A DNA stretch of 64,000 nucleotides from the NCBI RefSeq assembly GCF_011320115.1, contig NZ_JAANOZ010000007.1:1-64000 (forward strand), in the 5' to 3' direction. Every line of letters starts with the position of its first letter. The first letter of the stretch is position 1. Under the pieces are notes generated by a model, which was not told the DNA's origin, did not search any database, and worked only from the letters and a program-made list of their open reading frames with translations. The position numbers and the translations under genes are program-made. The stretch is from Croceibacterium segetis. Lineage in GTDB: Bacteria; Pseudomonadota; Alphaproteobacteria; Sphingomonadales; Sphingomonadaceae. This document shows positions 24,804 through 33,035 of this stretch, piece after piece.

Positions 24804-25915
24804 GCCGCGCCTTCGGCCATGCGCCTGAGGCATCCGGCGACTTCGTCCATCTGCTCGGCGGTGCCGATGGTAATGCGCAGGCCCTGCGGCAGTCCCTGGC
24901 CCGGCAGGTGCCGCACCGCGTAGCCCGCATCGGCCAGGCCATGGAGCGCCGCCTCGGCGCTCAGCGCGCCTTCGAACAGCACGAGCACGAAGTTGGCGCC
25001 GCTCGGCAGCGGGCGGACGCCGCGATTGCCGAGCGTTTCGAGGGCGGCGACGAAGCGGGCACGCACCGCACGGTTATGCTCGCGCGAGGCCTCGACGAAG
25101 GCCTGATCGGCGAGCGCGGCAACGGCCGCCGACTGGGCGCTCACGGTGACGTTGAAGGGCCCACGGATGCGGTTGAGCGCTTCGACCAGCGCCGGCGCGC
25201 CGGTTCCCCAGCCGACCCGCTCGCCGGCGAGGCCGTAGATCTTCGAGAAAGTGCGGGTGGCGAGCACGTTTGTGTACGCCGCCGCAAGGGCGAGCCCCTC
25301 GTCCTGGTCCGCCGGATCGACGTATTCGGCGTAGGCTTGGTCGATCACCAGCAGCACCTCGGCCGGCAATCCGGCATGGAGCCGCGCCAGTTCGGCCCTG
25401 GGCAGGAAGCTGCCGGTGGGGTTGTTCGGGTTGGCAAGGAAGACCACCCGCGTGCGCTCGGTGACCGCGGCGAGCAGGGCATCGACATCGGCCGCGTAGT
25501 CGCGATCCGGAGCCTCGACCGGCGTCGCCCCGCAGCGGCGCGTGGCGATCTCGTAAACGGCGAAGCTGAAGCGGGGGAACAGCACCTCGTCGCCCGGGCC
25601 GGCGAAGGCCTGCGCGGCGAGGTTGAGCAACTCGTCCGAGCCGGTGCCGCAGACGATCCGTGCCGGGTCGATCCCGTGCAACTCGCCGATCGCGTCGCGC
25701 AAACGGCGGCTGTCGGGATCGGGGTAGAGCGAGGGCGCGCTCGCCTCGGCCCGCGCCTCCAGCGCCGCCGGGCTGGTGCCGAGCGGGTTCTCGTTGGCCG
25801 AGAGCTTGGCCAGCGGCTTGCCGTCCGCCCCGGCGCTCTTGCCGGGCACGTAGGCGTGGATCGCCGCGATCCACGGCTTCAGCTTGGGCCCCGTCTCGTT
25901 CACGGCGCGCCGCAT
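24800..25915 (-). CDS. hisC: Histidinol-phosphate aminotransferase
   Basis: A 371-residue PLP enzyme, fold type I. It transfers an amino group to imidazole-acetol phosphate in histidine synthesis, and in many alphaproteobacteria also acts on aromatic or prephenate substrates, which fits its overlap with tyrA. It shows the family start [34 protein letters not shown], the NPNNPTGS segment and the PLP lysine in [15 protein letters not shown]. The exact start is uncertain: ATG at 25915, a GTG at 25903 or a TTG at 25933 all keep the family core. It is divergent from metX, with only 56 bases between. Confidence 0.9.
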   Translation of the reverse strand: MRRAVNETGPKLKPWIAAIHAYVPGKSAGADGKPLAKLSANENPLGTSPAALEARAEASAPSLYPDPDSRRLRDAIGELHGIDPARIVCGTGSDELLNLAAQAFAGPGDEVLFPRFSFAVYEIATRRCGATPVEAPDRDYAADVDALLAAVTERTRVVFLANPNNPTGSFLPRAELARLHAGLPAEVLLVIDQAYAEYVDPADQDEGLALAAAYTNVLATRTFSKIYGLAGERVGWGTGAPALVEALNRIRGPFNVTVSAQSAAVAALADQAFVEASREHNRAVRARFVAALETLGNRGVRPLPSGANFVLVLFEGALSAEAALHGLADAGYAVRHLPGQGLPQGLRITIGTAEQMDEVAGCLRRMAEGAA

Positions 25916-25971
25916 AGCGGCAACCGGCGGCAATTGACAGTGTTTGCGCCAGCCCCCAATCCGCTGCCGAC

Positions 25972-27075
25972 ATGGCCAGCGCCGGTGCCCTCGATGCGAA
26001 GAGCCTCGTGCTCCCCGACCCGCTCCCGCTCGACAGCGGGCAGCGGCTCGAGACCGTGCGCGTCGCCTACGAGACTTACGGCGAACTGGCGGACGACAAG
26101 GGCAACGCGATCCTCGTCTTCCACGCGCTGTCGGGCGACCAGCACGTCGCCAGCGTCCATCCGATTACCGGCAAGCCCGGCTGGTGGGACCGCATGGTCG
26201 GCCCCGGCAAGCCGATCGACACCCGCCGCTATCACATAATCTGCGCCAACGTGGTCGGCGGCTGCATGGGCTCGACCGGTCCGGCCAGCGACGGGCCGGA
26301 CGGCAAGCCGTGGGCGATGCGCTTCCCGGTCATCACCATCCGCGACATGGTCCGCGCCCAGGTCGCGCTGCTCGACGCGCTGGGGATCGCGAAGCTCCAC
26401 GCGGTGGTCGGCGGCTCGATGGGCGGGATGCTCGCGCTGAGCCTCGCGGCCAACTTTCCCGACCGGGCGAAGCGAGTGCTGGCGATCGCCACCACCGCGC
26501 GGCACTCGGCGCAGAACATCGCCTTCCACGAGGTCGGTCGGCAAGCGATCATGGCCGATCCTAACTGGGAGGGGGGCGACTACTATGCTCACGGCAAGGG
26601 CCCCGAAAAGGGCCTCGCCGTCGCCCGCATGGCGGCGCACATCACCTACCTTTCCGAAGCCGGGCTGACCGACAAGTTCGGCCGCCGGTTGCAGGACCGG
26701 GCGGCCAAGAGCTTCGGGTTCGACGCCGATTTCCAGGTCGAGAGCTACCTGCGCCATCAGGGTATCGCCTTCTCCGACCGCTTCGACGCCAACGCCTACC
26801 TCTACATCACCCGGGCGATGGACTACTTCGACCTCGCCGAAGAGCACGGCGGGCGCCTCGCCGACGCCTTCGCCGGGGCCACCGCGCGGTTCTGCCTGGT
26901 CAGCTTCGACACCGACTGGCTCTACCCGACCGCCGAATCCAGGCACGTGGTGCACGCGCTCAACGCGGTCGCCGCACCGGTCAGCTTCGTCGAGCTTTCG
27001 GCGCCCTACGGCCACGACAGCTTCCTGCTCGACGTCCCGGCGCTCGATCGGGTGGTCAAGGGCTTCCTCGAATGA
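25972..27075 (+). CDS. metX: Homoserine O-acyltransferase (acetyltransferase)
   Basis: A 367-residue alpha/beta hydrolase-fold enzyme that activates homoserine with an acyl group from acyl-CoA, the first step of methionine synthesis. The nucleophile is Ser149 in VVGGSMGGM. The acid Asp lies in SFDTDWLYP and the histidine in [21 protein letters not shown] and GSTGPAS are also typical. Whether it is acetyl- or succinyl-specific is not settled by sequence alone. Its end overlaps metW by four bases, the standard metXW order. No SAM-type riboswitch fits in the 56-base upstream gap. Confidence 0.93.
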   Translation: MASAGALDAKSLVLPDPLPLDSGQRLETVRVAYETYGELADDKGNAILVFHALSGDQHVASVHPITGKPGWWDRMVGPGKPIDTRRYHIICANVVGGCMGSTGPASDGPDGKPWAMRFPVITIRDMVRAQVALLDALGIAKLHAVVGGSMGGMLALSLAANFPDRAKRVLAIATTARHSAQNIAFHEVGRQAIMADPNWEGGDYYAHGKGPEKGLAVARMAAHITYLSEAGLTDKFGRRLQDRAAKSFGFDADFQVESYLRHQGIAFSDRFDANAYLYITRAMDYFDLAEEHGGRLADAFAGATARFCLVSFDTDWLYPTAESRHVVHALNAVAAPVSFVELSAPYGHDSFLLDVPALDRVVKGFLE

Positions 27076-27659
27076 GCCTGCGCGCCGACCTCGCGGTGAT
27101 CGCCGCCCATGTCGCGCCGGGCGCGCGGGTGCTCGACGTCGGCTGCGGCGAGGGCGAGCTGATGGAAGTGCTCCAGCGCGAGAAGGGCTGCGACGCGCGC
27201 GGCATGGAGATCGACCCCGAAGCGGTCGAGCGCTGCGTCGCCCGCGGCCTCTCTGTGGTCCAGGGCGACGCCGACCGCGATCTCGCCGACTATCCCGACG
27301 ACGCGTTCGACTGCGCGATCCTCAGCCAGACGCTGCAGACCGCCGCGCGACCCGACCAGTTGCTCGACGAGCTGCTCAGGATCGGCCGCCGCGCCTTCGT
27401 CAGCTTTCCCAACTTCGCCTACTGGCGTATGCGCTTCTCGCTGCTCGCCCACGGGCGCATGCCGGTGACCCGGCACCTGCCGGTGAGCTGGTACGAGACG
27501 CAGAACATCCACCACGTGACGGTCGAGGATTTCCGCGAATTGCTGCGCGCGAAAGGCGTGACGATTGAGCAGAGCTGGTTCTTCACCGGCGAGCGCGAGA
27601 TCGGCGGCACGAGCGCCAACTGGCGCGCCGAGCACGCGGTGTTCCAGCTGAGCCGGTGA
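27072..27659 (+). CDS. metW: Methionine biosynthesis protein MetW
   Basis: A 195-residue methyltransferase-fold protein. It shows [11 protein letters not shown] (SAM-like motif I), [25 protein letters not shown] and [10 protein letters not shown] followed by the conserved [13 protein letters not shown]. MetW forms a complex with MetX and is required for full homoserine acylation in several alphaproteobacteria and pseudomonads. It overlaps metX by four bases. After its stop comes a repeat-rich gap. Confidence 0.93.
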   Translation: MSLRADLAVIAAHVAPGARVLDVGCGEGELMEVLQREKGCDARGMEIDPEAVERCVARGLSVVQGDADRDLADYPDDAFDCAILSQTLQTAARPDQLLDELLRIGRRAFVSFPNFAYWRMRFSLLAHGRMPVTRHLPVSWYETQNIHHVTVEDFRELLRAKGVTIEQSWFFTGEREIGGTSANWRAEHAVFQLSR

Positions 27660-27993
27660 CCGCCAGAACAGGGTGACACTTTACGGACCCTGTCACCCAA
27701 GTGTCGCCTGTGAAACCTGCGGAAATCCGCGGTTTTCGGCCCAGGCGACAGGGTGACACATCTCCAACTGCGTTCGCGCCCCGGATGGCTGCATGGACGG
27801 GCCCCGACACCACGGGCGCAAAGACGACGATTTGAAAGAGCAGCAGGGAATATGGAACAAAACGGGAATGTAGGAAAGCGATTTCTTGCCCGGGCGCGTT
27901 GCGGAGGCGCGCTTGCAGAGACAGTTATGCCTGCTCGCGTCTTCACCACGTTTGGTAGGGCCATCTTAACCCTGCGGGCAGAGCCTTCGCCGC
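27660..27993. other. Intergenic region, 334 bp
   Basis: Apart from the inverted-repeat element in its first third, I see no gene. The last part (27840-27993) before the PilZ gene is presumably its promoter region, but no clear -35/-10 pair stands out. Frames in this stretch are short and lack conserved character. Confidence 0.5.
27669..27759. repeat. Composite inverted-repeat element
   Basis: Within 90 bases there are inverted pairs GGGTGACA/TGTCACCC (27671-27678 and 27691-27698), TGTCGCCTG/CAGGCGACA (27702-27710 and 27742-27750), a GCGGA-AA-TCCGC hairpin (27719-27730), and a second direct copy of GGGTGACAC (27751-27759). This resembles intergenic palindromic elements scattered in sphingomonad genomes. 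It follows metW and may work as a transcript 3' structure. Confidence 0.6.
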
Positions 27994-28446
27994 ATGGACT
28001 ATTTCCAGGTAGACAAGGGACTCTTCGTTATCGAACGCCGCGCGGCCCGGCGCACCCGCGCCACTTGCGCGGCGAGCCTGCGGACGCTGACCAGCGAGAG
28101 TTTCGGCCATTTGTGGGACCTGTCCGAGACCGGCGCCCGGGTCAGCCTGGACAACCCGCCCGAGGCGGGAGCAACCGCGCTGCTGAAATGGGGCAGCGAG
28201 AAGGTCATGTGCTCGGTGGTGTGGACCGAGCGCGACATGTGCGGACTGGAGTTCGACCACCCGGTAGACCCGGCGGTGGTGGAAGCCAGCACGCGAATGT
28301 TCGGCATCGTCGAGCAGCCGGTCGCGACCGTGGGGAACATCCCGGTCGGGCGGAAGCGGTCGGCGATGAACGCTTCGGCGAACCGAGATGATGGAACGCG
28401 TCCGGACTTGCTGGCTACACGGTCGGCGCCCAAGCCGAATCCCTAG
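27994..28446 (+). CDS. PilZ domain protein
   Basis: A 150-residue protein with a PilZ domain in residues 13-100. The arginine-rich start ERRAARRTRATC resembles the RxxxR c-di-GMP contact, and DLSETGARVSL matches the D-x-S-x-x-G motif, followed by a beta-barrel containing WTERDMCGLEFD. The C-terminal 45 residues are low-complexity. Such proteins bind cyclic di-GMP and alter motility, exopolysaccharide or cell-cycle outputs; the target is unknown. It stands alone between metW and fdhD, convergent with fdhD. Confidence 0.82.
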   Translation: MDYFQVDKGLFVIERRAARRTRATCAASLRTLTSESFGHLWDLSETGARVSLDNPPEAGATALLKWGSEKVMCSVVWTERDMCGLEFDHPVDPAVVEASTRMFGIVEQPVATVGNIPVGRKRSAMNASANRDDGTRPDLLATRSAPKPNP

Positions 28447-28485
28447 CAAACGCGGCCCTGCGCGCCGGACCAACGAGTCTGGCGA

Positions 28486-29268
28486 TCAGGCAGCCCCGTC
28501 ATTCACCACCAGCACGCTGTCATCTCGTGCCAGGCACCACAAGCTCAGTCCCGCCTCCCGCGCCCGTTCGACCGCCATGCTGGTCGGCAAGGAGACAGTG
28601 ACCAGGCGCGTCGCCTCGGCGCGGACGGCCTTTTCGACGATCTCGTAAGAGCAGCGCGCGGTCGAGAGGATGAAGCCGGCGGCGGGATCCTTGCCCGCGG
28701 CGGCAAGGGCGCCGACGAGCTTGTCCATCGCGTTGTGGCGGCCGACGTCCTCGCGGGCCATGCGGATCGTGCCGGCGAGGTCGCAGAACGCGGCGGCATG
28801 GGCGGCGCCGGTCCGTTTCGTGAGCGGCTGGTGGTCGCGCAAGCCGGCAAGCGCAGCGAAGATCGCCGCCTCGCCGAGCGCGGCGTGCGCCGGGACTTTG
28901 GGCAGCGGGCGCGCGACGGCTTCGAGGTTCTCGATCCCGCACAGTCCGCAGCTCGATTCCGCCACGCGCGAGCGGACACGCTCGGTCAGCTTGTCGACCC
29001 CCAAGCCGGCCAGGGCCGAGCGGACGATCCAGCCGAGGTCGGTTTCGGCGACGGCCACGTCGGTCACGTCGGCGGGGGTCTTGGCCAGGCCCTCGGTCAG
29101 CGCGAAGCCGCGGGCGAAGTCCTCGAGGTCGGCCGGCGTGGCCATCATCACCGCGTAGCTGAGCCCGTTGAACTCGAGCGCCACCGGTGCCTCGGGCACC
29201 CATTCGCGCGCTTTCGGGCGGCGAGTGCCGTCGGCGCGGATTTCCGTGACTTCGCTTTTGCTCGTCAT
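28486..29268 (-). CDS. fdhD: Formate dehydrogenase accessory sulfurtransferase FdhD
   Basis: A 260-residue protein that transfers sulfur from IscS to the molybdenum cofactor, needed for active formate dehydrogenase. The conserved cysteine loop is SSCGLCG. Also typical are ARGFALTEG, the AHAAAFCD segment, REDVGRHNAMDKLVG, and FILSTARCSYEIVEKA. The ATG at 29268 lies inside a palindromic repeat (29263-29347) and has no clear ribosome-binding site; an in-frame upstream start at 29295 would translate repeat sequence. It follows the fds operon on the same strand after about 120 bases, so it may be a separate cistron of the same message. Confidence 0.9.
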   Translation of the reverse strand: MTSKSEVTEIRADGTRRPKAREWVPEAPVALEFNGLSYAVMMATPADLEDFARGFALTEGLAKTPADVTDVAVAETDLGWIVRSALAGLGVDKLTERVRSRVAESSCGLCGIENLEAVARPLPKVPAHAALGEAAIFAALAGLRDHQPLTKRTGAAHAAAFCDLAGTIRMAREDVGRHNAMDKLVGALAAAGKDPAAGFILSTARCSYEIVEKAVRAEATRLVTVSLPTSMAVERAREAGLSLWCLARDDSVLVVNDGAA

Positions 29269-29347
29269 TGCGAGGGACCGAAGGTCCCGCGGCAATCCAG
29301 GGGCGGCGTTAACCGCCCCGGATTGCTTCGCTTCGCTCGCAATGACG
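29263..29347. repeat. 85-bp palindromic intergenic repeat
   Basis: The ends are perfect 12-base inverted copies, CGTCATTGCGAG (29263-29274) and CTCGCAATGACG (29336-29347), with an internal GGCAATCC/GGATTGC pair and a GGGCGG/CCGCCC core. This is the type of dispersed palindrome (often starting CGTCATTGCGAG) found in many alphaproteobacterial genomes. The fdhD start codon is inside its left arm. Confidence 0.8.
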
Positions 29348-29387
29348 AAGGGATGTAAATCATCTCACTTCGGCGCGACGTGGAGCG

Positions 29388-29669
29388 TCAGCCCGCGTCG
29401 GAACGACCGACTCCATCGACATCATTCCACTTGGTCGCGCGGGTCTGCGAGCCCGGGTGTCCCTTTTCGGCCAGGTGTTCGATCGCGTCGCGGGCGATCG
29501 GGATCAGCTTCGAATGGTCGTCGGCGAAGATCATCGCCTTCATCCGCGGGTCCCAGAACTGGTAGATATGGTCCGCCGTGGCGAGCACCGCCTGATCGTG
29601 GCCCATCGCCTCGAAATTGCGGGCGATGTCGCCGGCCATCCGCCGCAGCGTCTCGATCGTCGAGCTCAT
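29388..29669 (-). CDS. fdsD: NAD-dependent formate dehydrogenase delta subunit
   Basis: A 93-residue small subunit. It has the FdsD pattern TLRRMAGDIARNFEAMGHDQAVLATADHIYQFWDPRMK in which the family's HIxxFWDPRM segment is clear. It is needed for assembly and stability of the soluble fds enzyme. The ATG at 29669 overlaps the fdsA stop by four bases. The C-terminus carries about 20 extra residues beyond the usual family end. Confidence 0.88.
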   Translation of the reverse strand: MSSTIETLRRMAGDIARNFEAMGHDQAVLATADHIYQFWDPRMKAMIFADDHSKLIPIARDAIEHLAEKGHPGSQTRATKWNDVDGVGRSDAG

Positions 29670-32515
29670 TCGGCCGGCTCCATGGCCGGATCGATCCGGC
29701 GGCTGCGCTCGGAAAGCTCGGTGTATTCCTCCTGCCACTCGCTCGGACCGTTCGACGGCATGACCTGCACCGCGGTGACCTTGTACTCGGGGCAGTTGGT
29801 CGCCCAGTCGGAGAAGTCGGTGGTGACGACGTTGGCCTGGGTCGAGGGGTGGTGGAAGGTGGTGTAGACCACCCCCGGCGCGACGCGGTCGGTGACGAGC
29901 GTGCGCAGCGTCGTCTCGCCGGTGCGGCTGGCGAGCCGCGCCCAGTCGCCGGTCTTGAGGCCGCGGTTCTCGGCGTCGGCCGGGTGCATCTCGAGCAGAT
30001 CTTCCTCGTGCCACATCACGTTCGCCGTGCGGCGGGTCTGCGCGCCGACGTTGTACTGGCTGAGGATGCGCCCGGTGGTCAGCAGCAGCGGATAACGCGG
30101 GCCGGTCTTCTCGTCGGTGGGCACGTATTCGGTGACCACGAACTTGCCCTTGCCGCGCACGAAGCCTTCGACGTGCATCACCGGCGAGCCTTCGGGATGG
30201 GCTTCGTTGATCGGCCACTGGACGGAACCGACTTCGAGCAGCTTGTCCCAGTTGAGCCCGGAGAAACTCGGCGTCAGGCGGGCGATCTCGTCGATGATCT
30301 CGCTCGGGTGGGTGTAGCTCCAGCCGGCGTCGAGCGCGTTGGCGAGCAGCTGGGTGACTTCCCAGTCGGCATAGCCGTTGGCCGGTTCCATCACCTGGCG
30401 CACCGGCTGGATGCGGCGCTCGGCGTTGGTGAAGGTGCCGTCCTTCTCGAGGAAGGTCGAACCCGGCAGAAATACGTGCGCGTAGTTGGCGGTCTCGTTG
30501 AGGAACAGGTCATGCACGATGACCAGTTCCATCGCCTCGAGCCCGGCTGAGACGTGCTTGGTATTGGGGTCGGACTGGAGGATGTCCTCGCCCTGGATGT
30601 AGACCGCCTTGAAGGTGCCGTCGCAGGCCGCGTCGAGCATGTTGTTGATGCGCAGGCCCGGCTCGGGATCGAGCGCGACACCCCAGTCCTTCTCGAACAG
30701 CGCGCGGACTTCGTGGTCGTGAATGTGGCGATAGCCGGGCAGCTCGTGCGGGAAGCTGCCCATGTCGCAGGACCCTTGCACGTTGTTCTGCCCGCGCAGC
30801 GGGTTCACGCCGACGCCGGGGCGGCCGATGTTGCCGGTGCACATGGCAAGGTTGGCGATGGCGATCACCGCCGAGCTGCCCTGGCTGTGCTCGGTCACGC
30901 CGAGTCCGTAGTAGATCGCGCCGTTGCCGCCGGTGGCATAAAGCCGCGCGGCCTTGCGCACGTCCTCGGCCGGTACGCGTGTGACGGCCTCGAGGAACTC
31001 GGGACTGTGCTTCTCGTCGGAAACGAAGCGGGCCCAGTCCTGGTATTCGTCCCAGTCGCAACGCGCGCGGATGAAGTCTTCGTTGGCGAGGCCTTCGGTG
31101 ACGATCACGTGCGCCAGGCTGGTGAGCACGGCGACGTTGGTGCCGGGCTGCAGCGGCAGGTGGTGCGCTGCCTCGATGTGGGCGCTGCGCACGAGGTCGA
31201 TCCGCCGCGGGTCGATCACGATCAGCTTGGCGCCCTGGCGCAGGCGGCGCTTCATGCGGGATGCAAACACCGGGTGGGCGTCGGTCGGGTTGGCGCCGAT
31301 CACCATCATCACGTCGGCGTCCATCACGCTGTCGAAGTCCTGCGTGCCGGCGCTGGTGCCGAAGGTGGTCTTGAGGCCGTAGCCGGTCGGGCTGTGGCAG
31401 ACGCGGGCGCAAGTATCGACGTTGTTGGTCCCGAACACCGCGCGCACCAGCTTCTGCACGAGGTAGGTTTCCTCGTTGGTGCAGCGGCTGGAGGTGATCC
31501 CCCCGAGCGCGGCCGGACCGTGCTCGGCCTTGATCGCCTTGAGCTTGCTCGCGGTGTGGCTCAGCGCCTCCTCCCAGCTGACCTCGCGCCACGGCTGGTC
31601 GATGGACTCGCGGATCATCGGATTGAGGATCCGGTCCTTGTGGTTGGCGTAACCATAGGCGAAGCGGCCCTTGACGCAGCTGTGCCCGCGGTTGGCCTTG
31701 CCGTCCTTCCACGGCATCATCCGGACGAGCTGCTCGCCGCGCATCTCGGCGCGGAAAGTGCACCCGACGCCGCAATAGGCGCAGGTGGTGACCACGGCGC
31801 GCTCGGGCAGGCCGATCGCCTTGACGCTCTTCTCGCGCAAGGTCGCAGTCGGGCAGGCCTGCACGCAGGCGCCGCAGCTGACGCATTCGCTGGAGAGAAA
31901 GTTGTCCTCGTCCTGCCCAGCCGAGACCATCGAGGCGAAGCCGCGCCCGTCGATGGTCAGCGCGAACGTGCCCTGAACCTCGTCGCACGCGCGCACGCAG
32001 CGGCTGCAGACGATGCACTTGGAGGGGTCGAAGTCGAAGTACGGGTTCGAATGGTCGGTCGCGAGCGCAAGGTGGTTGTCGCCGTCATAGCCAAAGCGCA
32101 CGTCGCGCAGGCCGACGTTGGCCGCTTCTTCCTGCAGCTCGCAGTCGTTGTTGGCGCTGCAGGTCAGGCAGTCGAGCGGGTGGTCGGAGATGTACAGCTC
32201 CATCACGCCCTTGCGCAGCTTCTCGAGGCGCGGCGTCTGGGTGTGCACGACCATGCCCGGCGCGACCGGCGTGGTGCAGCTCGCCGGGGTGCCCTTGGCG
32301 CCTTCGATCTCGACCAGGCACAGGCGGCACGAGCCGAACGACTTCATGTTGTCGGTGGCGCAGAGCTTGGGGATCTTCCCGCCGCTCTCGCTCGCCGCGC
32401 GCATCACGCTGGTGCCCGCGGGGACCGTGACATCGCGTCCGTCGATCGTCAGCGTGACCTGTTCGGTCGACCGGGATTCGGGAGTCCCGAAATCCTTCTG
32501 GCGTTCATAACCCAT
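29666..32515 (-). CDS. fdsA: NAD-dependent formate dehydrogenase alpha (catalytic) subunit
   Basis: A 949-residue molybdenum or tungsten bis-MGD enzyme oxidising formate to CO2. The order is an N-terminal [2Fe-2S] domain (FGSCRLCLVE), a His-Cys cluster (LDCLTCSANNDC), two ferredoxin-like [4Fe-4S] sites (CIVCSRCVRAC and CVSCGACVQACP), the CAYCGVGC cluster, and the bis-MGD catalytic domain with cysteine at the metal position (TCARVCHSPTGYG) rather than selenocysteine. The soluble heteromer passes electrons through FdsB to NAD+. It overlaps fdsD by four bases and mobA by eleven. Together with FrmA and FghA it completes formaldehyde oxidation to CO2. Confidence 0.95.
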   Translation of the reverse strand: MGYERQKDFGTPESRSTEQVTLTIDGRDVTVPAGTSVMRAASESGGKIPKLCATDNMKSFGSCRLCLVEIEGAKGTPASCTTPVAPGMVVHTQTPRLEKLRKGVMELYISDHPLDCLTCSANNDCELQEEAANVGLRDVRFGYDGDNHLALATDHSNPYFDFDPSKCIVCSRCVRACDEVQGTFALTIDGRGFASMVSAGQDEDNFLSSECVSCGACVQACPTATLREKSVKAIGLPERAVVTTCAYCGVGCTFRAEMRGEQLVRMMPWKDGKANRGHSCVKGRFAYGYANHKDRILNPMIRESIDQPWREVSWEEALSHTASKLKAIKAEHGPAALGGITSSRCTNEETYLVQKLVRAVFGTNNVDTCARVCHSPTGYGLKTTFGTSAGTQDFDSVMDADVMMVIGANPTDAHPVFASRMKRRLRQGAKLIVIDPRRIDLVRSAHIEAAHHLPLQPGTNVAVLTSLAHVIVTEGLANEDFIRARCDWDEYQDWARFVSDEKHSPEFLEAVTRVPAEDVRKAARLYATGGNGAIYYGLGVTEHSQGSSAVIAIANLAMCTGNIGRPGVGVNPLRGQNNVQGSCDMGSFPHELPGYRHIHDHEVRALFEKDWGVALDPEPGLRINNMLDAACDGTFKAVYIQGEDILQSDPNTKHVSAGLEAMELVIVHDLFLNETANYAHVFLPGSTFLEKDGTFTNAERRIQPVRQVMEPANGYADWEVTQLLANALDAGWSYTHPSEIIDEIARLTPSFSGLNWDKLLEVGSVQWPINEAHPEGSPVMHVEGFVRGKGKFVVTEYVPTDEKTGPRYPLLLTTGRILSQYNVGAQTRRTANVMWHEEDLLEMHPADAENRGLKTGDWARLASRTGETTLRTLVTDRVAPGVVYTTFHHPSTQANVVTTDFSDWATNCPEYKVTAVQVMPSNGPSEWQEEYTELSERSRRIDPAMEPAE

Positions 32516-33035
32516 GACGTTGCTCCATCGCCGCCAGGTCGGCGGGCGTGTTGATATTAGCAGATTGCGATTTCGTTTTCACCGCACGTGCGCCCACGGC
32601 CTCGGCGAAAGCGAGCATCGAGTGCCGGCCATCGCCTTCGAGGATACGCTCGAGCGTGGCGCAGGCTCCCACCGGCCACAGCCCGACGACCGGCTGGTCG
32701 GTGAGATAGGCGGGCGCGGGGGAGAGCATTTCGAGCAGGTTTTCCGGTAGGTCGACCGAATCCACCCCGCAGCTGAGCACGGCTTCGTAGTTCTCGTCCT
32801 GTGCCAGGTGCAGCGCGGCGGCGATCCCGGCCAGCGGGCCCATGTTGGCGCGCGGCCAGTCGGGGATCGTCGGCGCCGGGGCCATCTCGCGCCCGGCGAC
32901 GACGACGTATTCGCAAAAGCCGTCGAGCGAATCGACCGCGCGGGCCAGCAACGTGCGCCCGCCGAGCTCGGCGAGCGCCTTGTCGCTGCCGAACCGCGTC
33001 GACTGGCCGCCTGCGAGGACCACGCCCAGGATCAC
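32505..33035 (-). CDS. mobA: Molybdenum cofactor guanylyltransferase
   Basis: A 176-residue enzyme joining GMP to molybdopterin to form the bis-MGD cofactor that FdsA needs. The nucleotide-binding loop LAGGQSTRFGSDKALAELGG is at the N-terminus, followed by NMGPLAGIAAALH and SCGVDSVDLP. The GTG at 33035 starts exactly at the beta strand and overlaps the fdsB stop by four bases; the longer open frame upstream is shadow of fdsB. Its position inside the structural operon, between fdsB and fdsA, is uncommon and ties cofactor supply to enzyme synthesis. Confidence 0.88.
   Translation of the reverse strand: MILGVVLAGGQSTRFGSDKALAELGGRTLLARAVDSLDGFCEYVVVAGREMAPAPTIPDWPRANMGPLAGIAAALHLAQDENYEAVLSCGVDSVDLPENLLEMLSPAPAYLTDQPVVGLWPVGACATLERILEGDGRHSMLAFAEAVGARAVKTKSQSANINTPADLAAMEQRHGL

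Noticed and set aside
25916-25971. A SAM-type riboswitch before metX, common in alphaproteobacteria
   Set aside because: Only 56 bases lie between the divergent hisC and metX starts, and no riboswitch-like pairing is visible, so there is no room for one.
24908-26239. A 443-codon open frame opposite hisC and running into metX
   Set aside because: It crosses two divergent, well-recognised genes on the opposite strand or in another frame and is rich in Arg/Gly/Ala without conserved motifs.
30554-32554. A 666-codon open frame antisense to fdsA
   Set aside because: It lies opposite a clear formate dehydrogenase gene and reads as the compositional shadow of high-GC codons, with no family-like motif.
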